A DNA stretch of 46,769 nt from a virus: the IMG/VR virus record IMGVR_UViG_3300045825_000603, positions 1 to 46,769 of that record; one strand, 5' to 3'. The notes under the pieces are model-generated. The model saw only the letters and a program-made list of their open reading frames with translations. It did not search any database and was not told the origin of the DNA. Below are positions 24,884-31,486 of this stretch, piece after piece. Position 1 is the stretch's first letter. Each line of letters begins with the position of its first letter. Made by a program: the position numbers and the translations under genes.

Positions 24884-25366
24884 ATGTCAAAGTATCATCA
24901 AGGATGGTACAAATTAAAAGTACCAGAAAAATATATAACTTCAAAACAATCTATTACTGAAGGTAATGGAATAAGGTTCATGAGCTCATGGGAGGAAAGA
25001 AAAAAAAAAAAAAAAATGTTCTTGTTTTGTGATTTGAATCCTGCAGTTAAAAAGTGGAGTTCTGAGCCTTTTCCTATTCCATATTTCAATGAATTAGATC
25101 AAAAGGTTCATCATTATTATGTTGATTTGTATATGGAATATGAGGATGGGAGTGGTAAGACACGAAGAGTACTTGTAGAAATTAAACCATTAAAAGAGAC
25201 AATGCCACCGAAAATGCCTGTTAAAAAAACGAGTAGAAGTATGGGGAATTATGAGAAGGCTGTTGCAACGTTCATTATCAATCAAGCTAAGTGGAACGCT
25301 GCGAGGGAATTTTGTTTAAAAAATAATATTGAATTTAAAGTTATAACGGAGAAGGAACTGTTTTAA
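24884..25366 (+). CDS. 4: head-completion nuclease, T4 gp4-like (TnsA/PD-(D/E)XK fold)
   Basis: 160 residues. T4 gp4 is needed to finish the head before tail joining. Conserved features: FMSSWEER near 32-39, CDLNPAVKKWSSEPFPIPY (about 49-67), then the nuclease core with D in YYVDLYMEY and ExK in LVEIKPLKE. An AAGGAT site and late promoter precede it. The gene contains a run of 17 A (25000-25016) coding five Lys, which looks like an expansion relative to the usual SWExxxxxxxD spacing and is a slippage-prone site. The frame is correct across the run. Confidence 0.85.
   Translation: MSKYHQGWYKLKVPEKYITSKQSITEGNGIRFMSSWEERKKKKKMFLFCDLNPAVKKWSSEPFPIPYFNELDQKVHHYYVDLYMEYEDGSGKTRRVLVEIKPLKETMPPKMPVKKTSRSMGNYEKAVATFIINQAKWNAAREFCLKNNIEFKVITEKELF
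25000..25016 (+). repeat. A17 homopolymer inside gene 4
   Basis: Seventeen consecutive A in the codons just after SSWEER. A run this long in a coding region favours polymerase slippage and also assembly or sequencing errors. Confidence 0.85.
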
Positions 25367-25578
25367 TCGCAGTCCCCATTATCGTCAAGTTCATCTGAAC
25401 ATTCACCTTTTACAAGGACACCTTCCCCACATTCAGGGCAAATATCACCTTCAACAAACTCTTCGGTTGTTGTTTCAAAATCACAAGTATCACATTCAAG
25501 TTCACAAATTACTGCGGTTGATTTTTCTTCTCTACTTGGTGCATCTTCATCTTCGAGCACAAATTTTCTAAATTTCAT
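25363..25578 (-). CDS. small zinc-ribbon-like protein
   Basis: 71 residues beginning MKFRKFVLEDEDAPS. Two CxxC pairs (CDTCDF and CPECGEG) 19 residues apart form a likely zinc ribbon. The C-terminus is acidic. The start at 25578 has an AAAGG site; the longer frame to 25632 does not and would overlap the neck gene. Confidence 0.6.
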   Translation of the reverse strand: MKFRKFVLEDEDAPSREEKSTAVICELECDTCDFETTTEEFVEGDICPECGEGVLVKGECSDELDDNGDCD

Positions 25579-25598
25579 ATTTAACCTTTTATGCAGGA

Positions 25599-26327
25599 TT
25601 AACCTGCAGTAATACCAAGAGGTGCAGACCATCTATCTAACAATTCTTGATTTAATCGATCAACATCTGTTTGACCTTGTGACATAATATCACTATAGTT
25701 AAGCGTTGCGCCACCTAATAATGGTGCATTGAATTTACCGATATTATTTGCCCATTGAATACGTGCCTCTGCGACACACATATCTTTAATCCATGGGTGA
25801 TTAAAGATTCCATCTACATCTTCAGGTTTATATAAAGTCCAGCAGTATAGTAATATTTGTTTATTTCTGATATAACAATCATCCATAAAAACTAACTTAT
25901 TATTGTTAGGATTATACGTATATCTGACTGGAATATTAAAATAATCTTGAATCATCTGAAACTGTGCAGATAGCATCTGAATATCACCTAATGACATTGC
26001 ACCACCAGCGGCTTGAAATCCAACAAAATTATAACTATTTGTTAATACATAACCACCGGGAATAGAGAACGGCGAATAACTTGATGCTGTTCTGATGTCA
26101 ATAACTGATGAGATTGACTCATCTAATCGATATTGAGAAATGCCTGGGTCCATAGGAATAATGAATAATCGTTCTTCCATACCATCAATCGCATATTCTG
26201 AATATTTTCTGATTGTTGCATAGATAATATCTTCAATCTGCTCAGGTGTTAATTCAATATCATTTACTGGACTACCAAGACGACGTAGGATATAATCCGA
26301 TAACTTCGTTTTTGTATTGGTAGTCAT
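25599..26327 (-). CDS. neck/head-tail connector protein (gp13-like)
   Basis: 242 residues. The opening SDYILRRLGSPVNDIELTPE followed by QIEDIIYATIRKYSEYAIDG matches the conserved N-terminus of neck proteins in T4-type phages (pattern LxDYxLRxLGxPVxxIxVxxxQxxDxxxDA). The second half contains repeated short strand segments. In T4 the neck closes the filled head together with gp14. Location beside gene 4 and behind a late promoter supports this. gp13 and gp14 types cannot be told apart securely without an alignment. Confidence 0.65.
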   Translation of the reverse strand: MTTNTKTKLSDYILRRLGSPVNDIELTPEQIEDIIYATIRKYSEYAIDGMEERLFIIPMDPGISQYRLDESISSVIDIRTASSYSPFSIPGGYVLTNSYNFVGFQAAGGAMSLGDIQMLSAQFQMIQDYFNIPVRYTYNPNNNKLVFMDDCYIRNKQILLYCWTLYKPEDVDGIFNHPWIKDMCVAEARIQWANNIGKFNAPLLGGATLNYSDIMSQGQTDVDRLNQELLDRWSAPLGITAG

Positions 26328-26332
26328 AATAA

Positions 26333-26623
26333 TTATTTACCTTTTCTTGAAGGTTTAACTTCTTCAACAACTGGTGCTTCAATAGTAACTTCAACTGCAG
26401 ATGAATTATCAAGTAACAATTCTTCTTTTGGTGCCTCAACTTTAGTTTCAGGTTTTACTTCAATTTTTGTTGCTTTTTCTTCAACAATCTCTTTGAAATA
26501 TTTAGGGAATCTCGCTGTAAGTTCTGATTCCATATATTCAGTACCATTTTTTACAACAACAATTTTAAATCCAATGTCGAGACTGATGCTTTCACGATCA
26601 AGATTAGCAGTATATTTTTTCAT
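26333..26623 (-). CDS. small protein with acidic Pro/Val/Glu-rich tail
   Basis: 96 residues. The first 50 residues form a small folded domain; residues 50-96 are low complexity (Glu, Val, Pro, Lys), ending in RKGK. A late promoter (26649-26656) precedes it, so it is likely made with the particle proteins. Function unknown. Confidence 0.6.
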   Translation of the reverse strand: MKKYTANLDRESISLDIGFKIVVVKNGTEYMESELTARFPKYFKEIVEEKATKIEVKPETKVEAPKEELLLDNSSAVEVTIEAPVVEEVKPSRKGK

Positions 26624-26648
26624 TAAGTTTCCTTAGTATGTTTATTTT

Positions 26649-26656
26649 TATTTATA
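26649..26656 (-). promoter_or_regulatory. T4-type late promoter
   Basis: TATAAATA on the minus strand, 26 bases before the start at 26623; serves this gene and the neck gene. Confidence 0.6.
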
Positions 26657-26659
26657 TGT

Positions 26660-27379
26660 TTAGATAATACAATGACCAGCTTTGCCGTAATCACAATATT
26701 CACAAAGCTTCGTTATATTTTTAACATAATCTTCACATTTTTCAATCTTAGTGATTTTGTTTGAATACGTTGTTGCATAGTTTTGAAGATATTTTCGCTT
26801 GAATGTGTACTTATGTTCTTTGTTATGTTCAACAAATACGTAAGTCATCTCAATCTCATCTACGTCTTTATACTCACGAAAAAACCAAAGTGCATACATT
26901 ATTCCCTGACCAGTTTCATGATATTGTTGCTCTGGAAATTTACCTGATTTCCAGTCAACAATAATATACTTATTATCTTTTCTTATAATCTTATCAATTT
27001 TACCACGCATGATTGCATGTTTAGCGTAATATGAAACAGGTTGTAATTTTATATCTAAACCAAATTCAACCTCTTCCCCAATGAGTTCAATATCTTCAAG
27101 ATAATACTTTCCAATATCAGATTCTATGAAGTCATTTACAATTTTTTTTGCTTCGATTTGCTGGGTTTCATCAAGGACAGAAAAATTAAAAGAAGGAAAA
27201 TCTCGAAAAGAAGATTGCTTAAACGTTTCATAATGCTCCAAAACTAAGTGTATGAATGTGCCTTTCTCAAGTGCAGGACTTGTATTAGGCACACGGATTT
27301 TATCAATGTAAGAAAGTTTGAATTTTTGGGGACAGTTAAATGATGAGATTTTACTGTATGAGTAAGGTGCGAATTTGAT
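26660..27379 (-). CDS. PD-(D/E)XK nuclease with four-Cys (Cas4/AddB-like) site, non-ATG start
   Basis: 239 residues from the proposed ATC start. The RecB-type nuclease core has the H of GTFIHLVLEHYE, RGKIDKI, IIVDWKSGK (D and ExK-equivalent) and GQGIMYALW. The C-terminus has CEYCDYGKAGHC, which with one N-terminal Cys would hold an Fe-S cluster as in Cas4 and AddB. That N-terminal Cys (SFNCPQKF) and the typical YSYSKISSF opening lie upstream of the first canonical start (GTG at 27292). In this upstream part there is no ATG, GTG or TTG before the in-frame stop at 27392-27394. The ATC at 27379 sits 5 bases from an AAAGGA site, so it is the best start. Confidence 0.75.
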   Translation of the reverse strand: MKFAPYSYSKISSFNCPQKFKLSYIDKIRVPNTSPALEKGTFIHLVLEHYETFKQSSFRDFPSFNFSVLDETQQIEAKKIVNDFIESDIGKYYLEDIELIGEEVEFGLDIKLQPVSYYAKHAIMRGKIDKIIRKDNKYIIVDWKSGKFPEQQYHETGQGIMYALWFFREYKDVDEIEMTYVFVEHNKEHKYTFKRKYLQNYATTYSNKITKIEKCEDYVKNITKLCEYCDYGKAGHCII

Positions 27380-27380
27380 A

Positions 27381-27530
27381 CTAATCCTTTGTTATTGCAT
27401 CGAGTTCATCTTCTAACCCGATTATTTCTGCTAGCATTTTTGTACGATCATCGTCTGATAATCCATCATAAATTTCAATAAGATCATCTAGTTTTTCACG
27501 AAGTTTTAAGAGTCTGTTATCAGCTTCCAT
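27381..27530 (-). CDS. small acidic coiled-coil protein
   Basis: 49 residues beginning MEADNRLLKLREKLDDLIEI, one long heptad-rich helix with many Asp and Glu. An AAGG site precedes the ATG and a late promoter lies 17 bases upstream. The stop overlaps the ribosome site of the nuclease gene. Confidence 0.55.
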   Translation of the reverse strand: MEADNRLLKLREKLDDLIEIYDGLSDDDRTKMLAEIIGLEDELDAITKD

Positions 27531-27546
27531 AATATACCTTTTTTAA

Positions 27547-27554
27547 TATTTATA
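27547..27554 (-). promoter_or_regulatory. T4-type late promoter
   Basis: TATAAATA on the minus strand; it overlaps the stop codon of the upstream small gene and precedes the gene at 27381-27530. Confidence 0.55.
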
Positions 27555-27714
27555 GGTCAATATCTGGAAACTCAAACCCATCAAACATTCCTGATAGATC
27601 CACATCAGGAATAAAAGATAATATGTCATCAAACATATCAGTGAACTGAAAAGACGATTCTTGTTTTCTATTACCACTATAGTCGGGAATAATTATATAT
27701 TCGCCAGAAAGCAT
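27550..27714 (-). CDS. small acidic hypothetical protein
   Basis: 54 residues beginning MLSGEYIIIPDYS, very rich in Asp and Phe towards the C-terminus (VDLSGMFDGFEFPDIDL). A TTG five codons upstream (27729) has a better-placed AAAGGA site and would overlap the HD-PPAT stop, so the true protein may be 59 residues. Confidence 0.5.
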   Translation of the reverse strand: MLSGEYIIIPDYSGNRKQESSFQFTDMFDDILSFIPDVDLSGMFDGFEFPDIDL

Positions 27715-27721
27715 TTCTTTA

Positions 27722-28750
27722 TCAGACAAGGTATGATCCTTTCAGATCATCAGGAAGGGACCTTACCAACGATGATGAAATATGTGAGAATCCTGCATCG
27801 GCAAGATAATACGTAAATCTTACACCCGTATCAAAATCAAGAACAGTTTGTTTAAGATTTTGTTCATGTTGAAGATCATCACCGTTTCTCAATGCACGAA
27901 TGATTGTTGCATTGGTATGACCTTCTTTAAGTTCGTTGAAAACTTTTACAAGTGTTTTATCTGTCTTGATTACAAGTGCATCAAGTTCAGGCATAACATA
28001 TGTACTTTGTGGTTTAGCAAAATCCTGCATCTGTACAACAATGATTTTATCAAAGTCCTTACGTGCTTGGTCAAGAACGTTTTTATGTCCTTTATGAAAA
28101 GGATTGAAGGATCCTGCAAAGATACCTACAGTACCATACGGACGGGTTTTTACGTAATCAATCAGGCGTTCCAACCCAGTAGTATTCACATTTTGAATCT
28201 TATCTATACATGATTGAAGGAACTCAGTTCGACCTTTAATATACTCGTCAACTTTAACGTAGTTTTTGTATTCATTATAGATTCTGTGTTCATACTTGAT
28301 AAGGGTATAGAAATCCTCACGCAATACATAAGTATCGAGAAGATAAAAATAATGCTCAAGTTCATCACCCATACGCTTATCATATGTGTCTTTGGTATTG
28401 AGAATTATAGTTTTTACCTTATGATACTCATCAGAATTCATTTCTTGAATAAGTTTACGAATTGTAAGAAGTCCAACAGATTTAAGGATAATGCTTCTAT
28501 TCATGTACTCACGATCTTTTTTCAAAACCATTTTATGACTAGTTACTTCATTTACCATCAACTCAAACAATGCAACACTATCTTCTTCATTTGTTTTTGA
28601 CATAGGAACATACACACAGTCATGAAAAATCGCAGATAATTTTAGAATACGTTTCTTTGATGGTCCTTGAAGACCATTAAGGGGCATTTCTTCAATTGCA
28701 TCAATCATATGTTTAATATGATTATCATAAGTGTGGTATTTAGTGTTCAT
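27722..28750 (-). CDS. HD-domain and PPAT-like nucleotidyltransferase fusion
   Basis: 342 residues. The N-terminal half resembles small HD hydrolases (YHTYDNHIKHM at 5-15; AIFHDCVYVP with the HD pair at 43-44; NEEDS). The C-terminal half is a nucleotidyltransferase of the CoaD type: GSFNPFHKGH near 211-222 (the HxGH motif), ATIIRALRNGDDLQHEQ and FSHISSSLVR, which match the RGLR..D..yE and SSS segments of phosphopantetheine adenylyltransferase. CoaD makes dephospho-CoA; NMN adenylyltransferase activity is a less likely alternative. The fusion of an HD phosphohydrolase with PPAT is unusual. The start overlaps the upstream stop as TAATG. Confidence 0.78.
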   Translation of the reverse strand: MNTKYHTYDNHIKHMIDAIEEMPLNGLQGPSKKRILKLSAIFHDCVYVPMSKTNEEDSVALFELMVNEVTSHKMVLKKDREYMNRSIILKSVGLLTIRKLIQEMNSDEYHKVKTIILNTKDTYDKRMGDELEHYFYLLDTYVLREDFYTLIKYEHRIYNEYKNYVKVDEYIKGRTEFLQSCIDKIQNVNTTGLERLIDYVKTRPYGTVGIFAGSFNPFHKGHKNVLDQARKDFDKIIVVQMQDFAKPQSTYVMPELDALVIKTDKTLVKVFNELKEGHTNATIIRALRNGDDLQHEQNLKQTVLDFDTGVRFTYYLADAGFSHISSSLVRSLPDDLKGSYLV

Positions 28751-28989
28751 TAGATATCCTTATTGATTATAATTATATAACAATATTTTATGACATCGTA
28801 GATTGTTAGATTTGATGAATCATTAAATCTATCCCAAGATGAATATGGTTCATTTTCATCATTATGCCAAAATCCCAGTTTCTTCAATTGAGTTGTTGCA
28901 TAATCGACATCAGATTTATTGTTATATGTTCTATTTCTGTAGATTGTTGCTGAATCATTAACAATCTCATTGAATGTTTTCCAGTCCAT
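28750..28989 (-). CDS. small hypothetical protein
   Basis: 79 residues beginning MDWKTFNEIVNDSA, helical then beta. The start at 28989 overlaps the upstream stop (TAATG). No family recognised. Confidence 0.55.
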   Translation of the reverse strand: MDWKTFNEIVNDSATIYRNRTYNNKSDVDYATTQLKKLGFWHNDENEPYSSWDRFNDSSNLTIYDVIKYCYIIIINKDI

Positions 28990-29312
28990 TATTCCCATCC
29001 ATGGATAGGACATGTTTGTACTCTAACGTAACGTCCATGAGGGTAGTTATCGTTATTATCCATCTTAGGACAAGTACACGCTGGGAAGTTCCAGAATTTG
29101 ATATAATCTTCGTTATCATCAAACTTCCATAGTTTTTGCAGTAACTTCTCGTTACTAAACCATAGATCATACAATTCTTTTTGAGTTAAATCCGTATTAT
29201 GAAAATTAACCTCATTCTCAAGTAAACTACGATAATTATGAAGATTATCGATTATATCACGTGAAAGTTGATCAAGACCCTGTTGATCTGCTAATCGTGG
29301 GTTATGTGCCAT
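28989..29312 (-). CDS. conserved phage protein with C-terminal Cys-His zinc motif
   Basis: 107 residues beginning MAHNPRLADQQG. The C-terminus ACTCPKMDNNDNYP followed by VQTCPIHGW is a Cys/His metal-binding arrangement (CxCPxMDN...CPxHG) that recurs in large phages. The rest is helical. Start at 29312 chosen for the AAGGAG site and the TAATG overlap with the upstream gene. Function unknown. Confidence 0.6.
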   Translation of the reverse strand: MAHNPRLADQQGLDQLSRDIIDNLHNYRSLLENEVNFHNTDLTQKELYDLWFSNEKLLQKLWKFDDNEDYIKFWNFPACTCPKMDNNDNYPHGRYVRVQTCPIHGWE

Positions 29313-29497
29313 TATTTGCACTCCTTTTTCCATAATTTGATAGTGTCACCACCTGTTGTTTCATATGAACATTCTTGAAGTCCTGCATTAATCGCAGAGA
29401 TGTGTTCCTGAGTTTTATTATAATCCTCAACACCAATTGCAACAAACGCAGAGGAAAAACTAAGTGTTAACATAATCATTAACCATTTAAATTCCAT
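29312..29497 (-). CDS. single-span membrane protein with GLQEC motif (paralogue)
   Basis: 61 residues. A membrane span or signal-like segment (about 5-23) is followed by a short external domain with INAGLQECS and LWKKECK. Same plan as the protein at 13837-14064. An AGGAAA site precedes the ATG. Confidence 0.6.
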   Translation of the reverse strand: MEFKWLMIMLTLSFSSAFVAIGVEDYNKTQEHISAINAGLQECSYETTGGDTIKLWKKECK

Positions 29498-29499
29498 TT

Positions 29500-29640
29500 T
29501 TATTTTCCTACCTGAAAAATTAAATCACCAGTCTCGTCGATGATTGGTTTAATCAACTCTTGAAAATTACCCGGAGTTTGCTCCACATAACATCTGTCAA
29601 GTATCATATCTGGATCTAAGTTTTTTAAAAACTCGATCAA
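29500..29640 (-). CDS. possible small protein
   Basis: 46 residues from a TTG (MIEFLKNLDPDMILDRCYVE). The open frame continues upstream (VRKE), where the sequence looks like the common KELIxxLKxLDPD opening of small phage proteins, but no ATG or GTG is available there. The promoter -10 is 17 bases upstream, so only the TTG lies inside the predicted transcript from it. Start uncertain. Confidence 0.4.
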   Translation of the reverse strand: MIEFLKNLDPDMILDRCYVEQTPGNFQELIKPIIDETGDLIFQVGK

Positions 29641-29656
29641 CTCTTTTCTTACAATA

Positions 29657-29688
29657 ATTATATCATAATAAGATTAAAGTAAGATTAA
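29657..29688 (-). promoter_or_regulatory. early-type promoter
   Basis: TATAAT at 29662-29657 with TG, TTAA at 29677-29674 and TTAA at 29688-29685. Confidence 0.7.
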
Positions 29689-29689
29689 T

Positions 29690-30628
29690 CTACGCTTCTA
29701 ACCATTTTGCATCGTGGGTAATTCGTGTGTCATAGATACTAAATTCAATTATTTCTTTTTCCAAAGGAAAACCTGATGTGTTCAGATAATGTTTGATTAT
29801 ATCTAGATGTTCATTGAAATCTTCAAACATCTGTGTATAGCTTCTGTATGTCATCATGATAGTAAATGTGTCATCTGCATTAATCTTGAACGCATTTTGT
29901 GATAGATGACATTGAGTGTCTTTTGCAATCAAAGTCAGTTCTACCAGTTTTTTATCTGTACATTCAACGTTAAAATGACATTCAAAATAACATCCTTCGG
30001 GCATGGTTATATCTCCTGCCTCACGAAACGGTGCTTTAGTATGCCAGTAGCTTGCTTCGATCTTGTTGCGAATAACCTTGTATCCTTTGTTTGACAAAGC
30101 CTTTGATATACGCATCATCTCATTGAACGCCTCCCCATTGTTACCAACAAGTTTACTGGAAGTCATTACATCATCCATTACCTTAGTAGCGGTCTGATCT
30201 TGTAGTGCAAGTACGATTGGTTTAACACCAATCTCAACACAATCCTCTTTGTATTTTTGAATATCAATACCATCTTCTGTATTTACTGTGATATGGATTT
30301 CATATGGCATTAACTCACTTTTTGATAAGGAGAAATCCTCTTTAACTTGAAGTTGATTCCATTTTTGTGATTTACGAATAAGCATATCATTAAATTCAGA
30401 TTCTGTGAATCCCATTGAATACATTATTGATTGATTTACAAGATGAATATCAACAAGTTCCTCAAGAATTTTTTGGGTATCCACAATTCTATGGTTTGTT
30501 GCATATGCACCTTCGAAAGGAAGGATTATCTTTGATAACTCACCAAGTTCCTCGGCAAGTTTAAGTGTTTTTTGAGTGATTGATTTCTTATCATTCAATG
30601 ATAATTGTTTGATGTATTCATTAATCAT
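29690..30628 (-). CDS. MazG-like NTP pyrophosphohydrolase fused to a second domain
   Basis: 312 residues. The N-terminal domain has the MazG pattern LKLAEELGELSK (23-34) and ILEELVDIHLVNQSI, whose acidic residues bind Mg and hydrolyse NTPs. From about residue 108 a second, unrelated domain begins (YEIHITVNTEDGIDIQKYKE), with MMRISKALSNKGYKVIRNKI and WHTKAPFREAGDI; I cannot name it. Its strand and helix pattern with repeated EIHITV, YFECHFNVEC and similar strands suggests a ferredoxin-like fold. The first gene product after the GRDP-like gene in one operon. Confidence 0.7.
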   Translation of the reverse strand: MINEYIKQLSLNDKKSITQKTLKLAEELGELSKIILPFEGAYATNHRIVDTQKILEELVDIHLVNQSIMYSMGFTESEFNDMLIRKSQKWNQLQVKEDFSLSKSELMPYEIHITVNTEDGIDIQKYKEDCVEIGVKPIVLALQDQTATKVMDDVMTSSKLVGNNGEAFNEMMRISKALSNKGYKVIRNKIEASYWHTKAPFREAGDITMPEGCYFECHFNVECTDKKLVELTLIAKDTQCHLSQNAFKINADDTFTIMMTYRSYTQMFEDFNEHLDIIKHYLNTSGFPLEKEIIEFSIYDTRITHDAKWLEA

Positions 30629-31300
30629 TTAACTACCACCGCCACATGAGCTTGATGAACACGATGAGTGTGACGAACTACTTGAACTACTTGAACTTGT
30701 TGAACATGAAGAATGACTGGAACCTGCTATATATGATGCAAGATTATCAGTCGAGTCAGGAGTATATCTCGATTGACTTGATTCTGATACACCTCTAGCA
30801 TACGGATCTTTATAGGAATCATTTCTTATGATGGTAATTTTTTGTTTAGGTTCCACATAAAATTTACCATCAACCTTAATACATTCTTTGAAATAAGGGT
30901 ATGAGATACGAGTAAGACGAAGTTTTCGGTCAATATCATCTATTACCTTACGTGCAACATCAAAATATCTATCTAACGGTTTAACGGACTCATAAGGAAT
31001 ATGATGAATAAAATGACCAAAAATTTCATCACAAAAATCTGCGTAACCTTTTGTATCAAGAAGAAAGATATGCCACAACTCGTCTGCAGTCTTATTATAC
31101 ATCTCAACTGTAGGATAAAAATGACGTTCCTCATTCCATAACACTAATAGAAAGAAGAGTTTTAAACCTCTTTCTGCATCTTCAAACTCACCTGGGAACA
31201 TCTCATTAAATCGTGAGATTATAATTTTTGGGAATGTATATCCTGCTAACAGATAAGCCTTATCTTCAAAACTTTTTTTATATTTAAACCATCCAAACAT
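30629..31300 (-). CDS. GRDP-like protein with Ser/Cys-rich tail
   Basis: 223 residues beginning MFGWFKYKKS; start at 31300 chosen for its AAGGAT site. ADELWHIFLLDTKGYADFC then FGHFIHHIP matches the glycine-rich-domain protein (GRDP/DUF1399-like) signature, known in plants, bacteria and some phages, of unknown biochemistry. The last 35 residues are low complexity (SSCSTSSSSSSSSSHSSC, then GGGS). Ser, Cys and His in the tail could bind metal. It sits directly before the MazG fusion. Confidence 0.7.
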   Translation of the reverse strand: MFGWFKYKKSFEDKAYLLAGYTFPKIIISRFNEMFPGEFEDAERGLKLFFLLVLWNEERHFYPTVEMYNKTADELWHIFLLDTKGYADFCDEIFGHFIHHIPYESVKPLDRYFDVARKVIDDIDRKLRLTRISYPYFKECIKVDGKFYVEPKQKITIIRNDSYKDPYARGVSESSQSRYTPDSTDNLASYIAGSSHSSCSTSSSSSSSSSHSSCSSSSCGGGS

Positions 31301-31301
31301 T

Positions 31302-31478
31302 TTAATCCTTCTTCCAATGTGTAGGTCTGTGTCTCCAGAACATTCCATCTATTCCTTGAACCATCAATGCAGTTCGTTGCCAGTTTTCGTCAATATACGC
31401 ATTAGCCTCCCGACCATCTGCATGTTTAACTTTGAACTGACCATCTTTTTTCGTAGGCCTCTTATCTTCAAACGAAAT
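31302..31478 (-). CDS. small protein with a proposed ATT start
   Basis: 58 residues. The frame is closed by an in-frame TAG directly before the ATT at 31478 and has no ATG, GTG or TTG until codon 38. A GGAATAG sequence precedes the ATT. The encoded peptide (RPTKKDGQFKVKHADGREA, WQRTALMVQGIDGMFWRH) is charged and Trp-bearing like a real protein and fills the gap between RNA ligase and the GRDP-like gene exactly. Function unknown. Confidence 0.5.
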   Translation of the reverse strand: MSFEDKRPTKKDGQFKVKHADGREANAYIDENWQRTALMVQGIDGMFWRHRPTHWKKD

Positions 31479-31486
31479 CTATTCCG

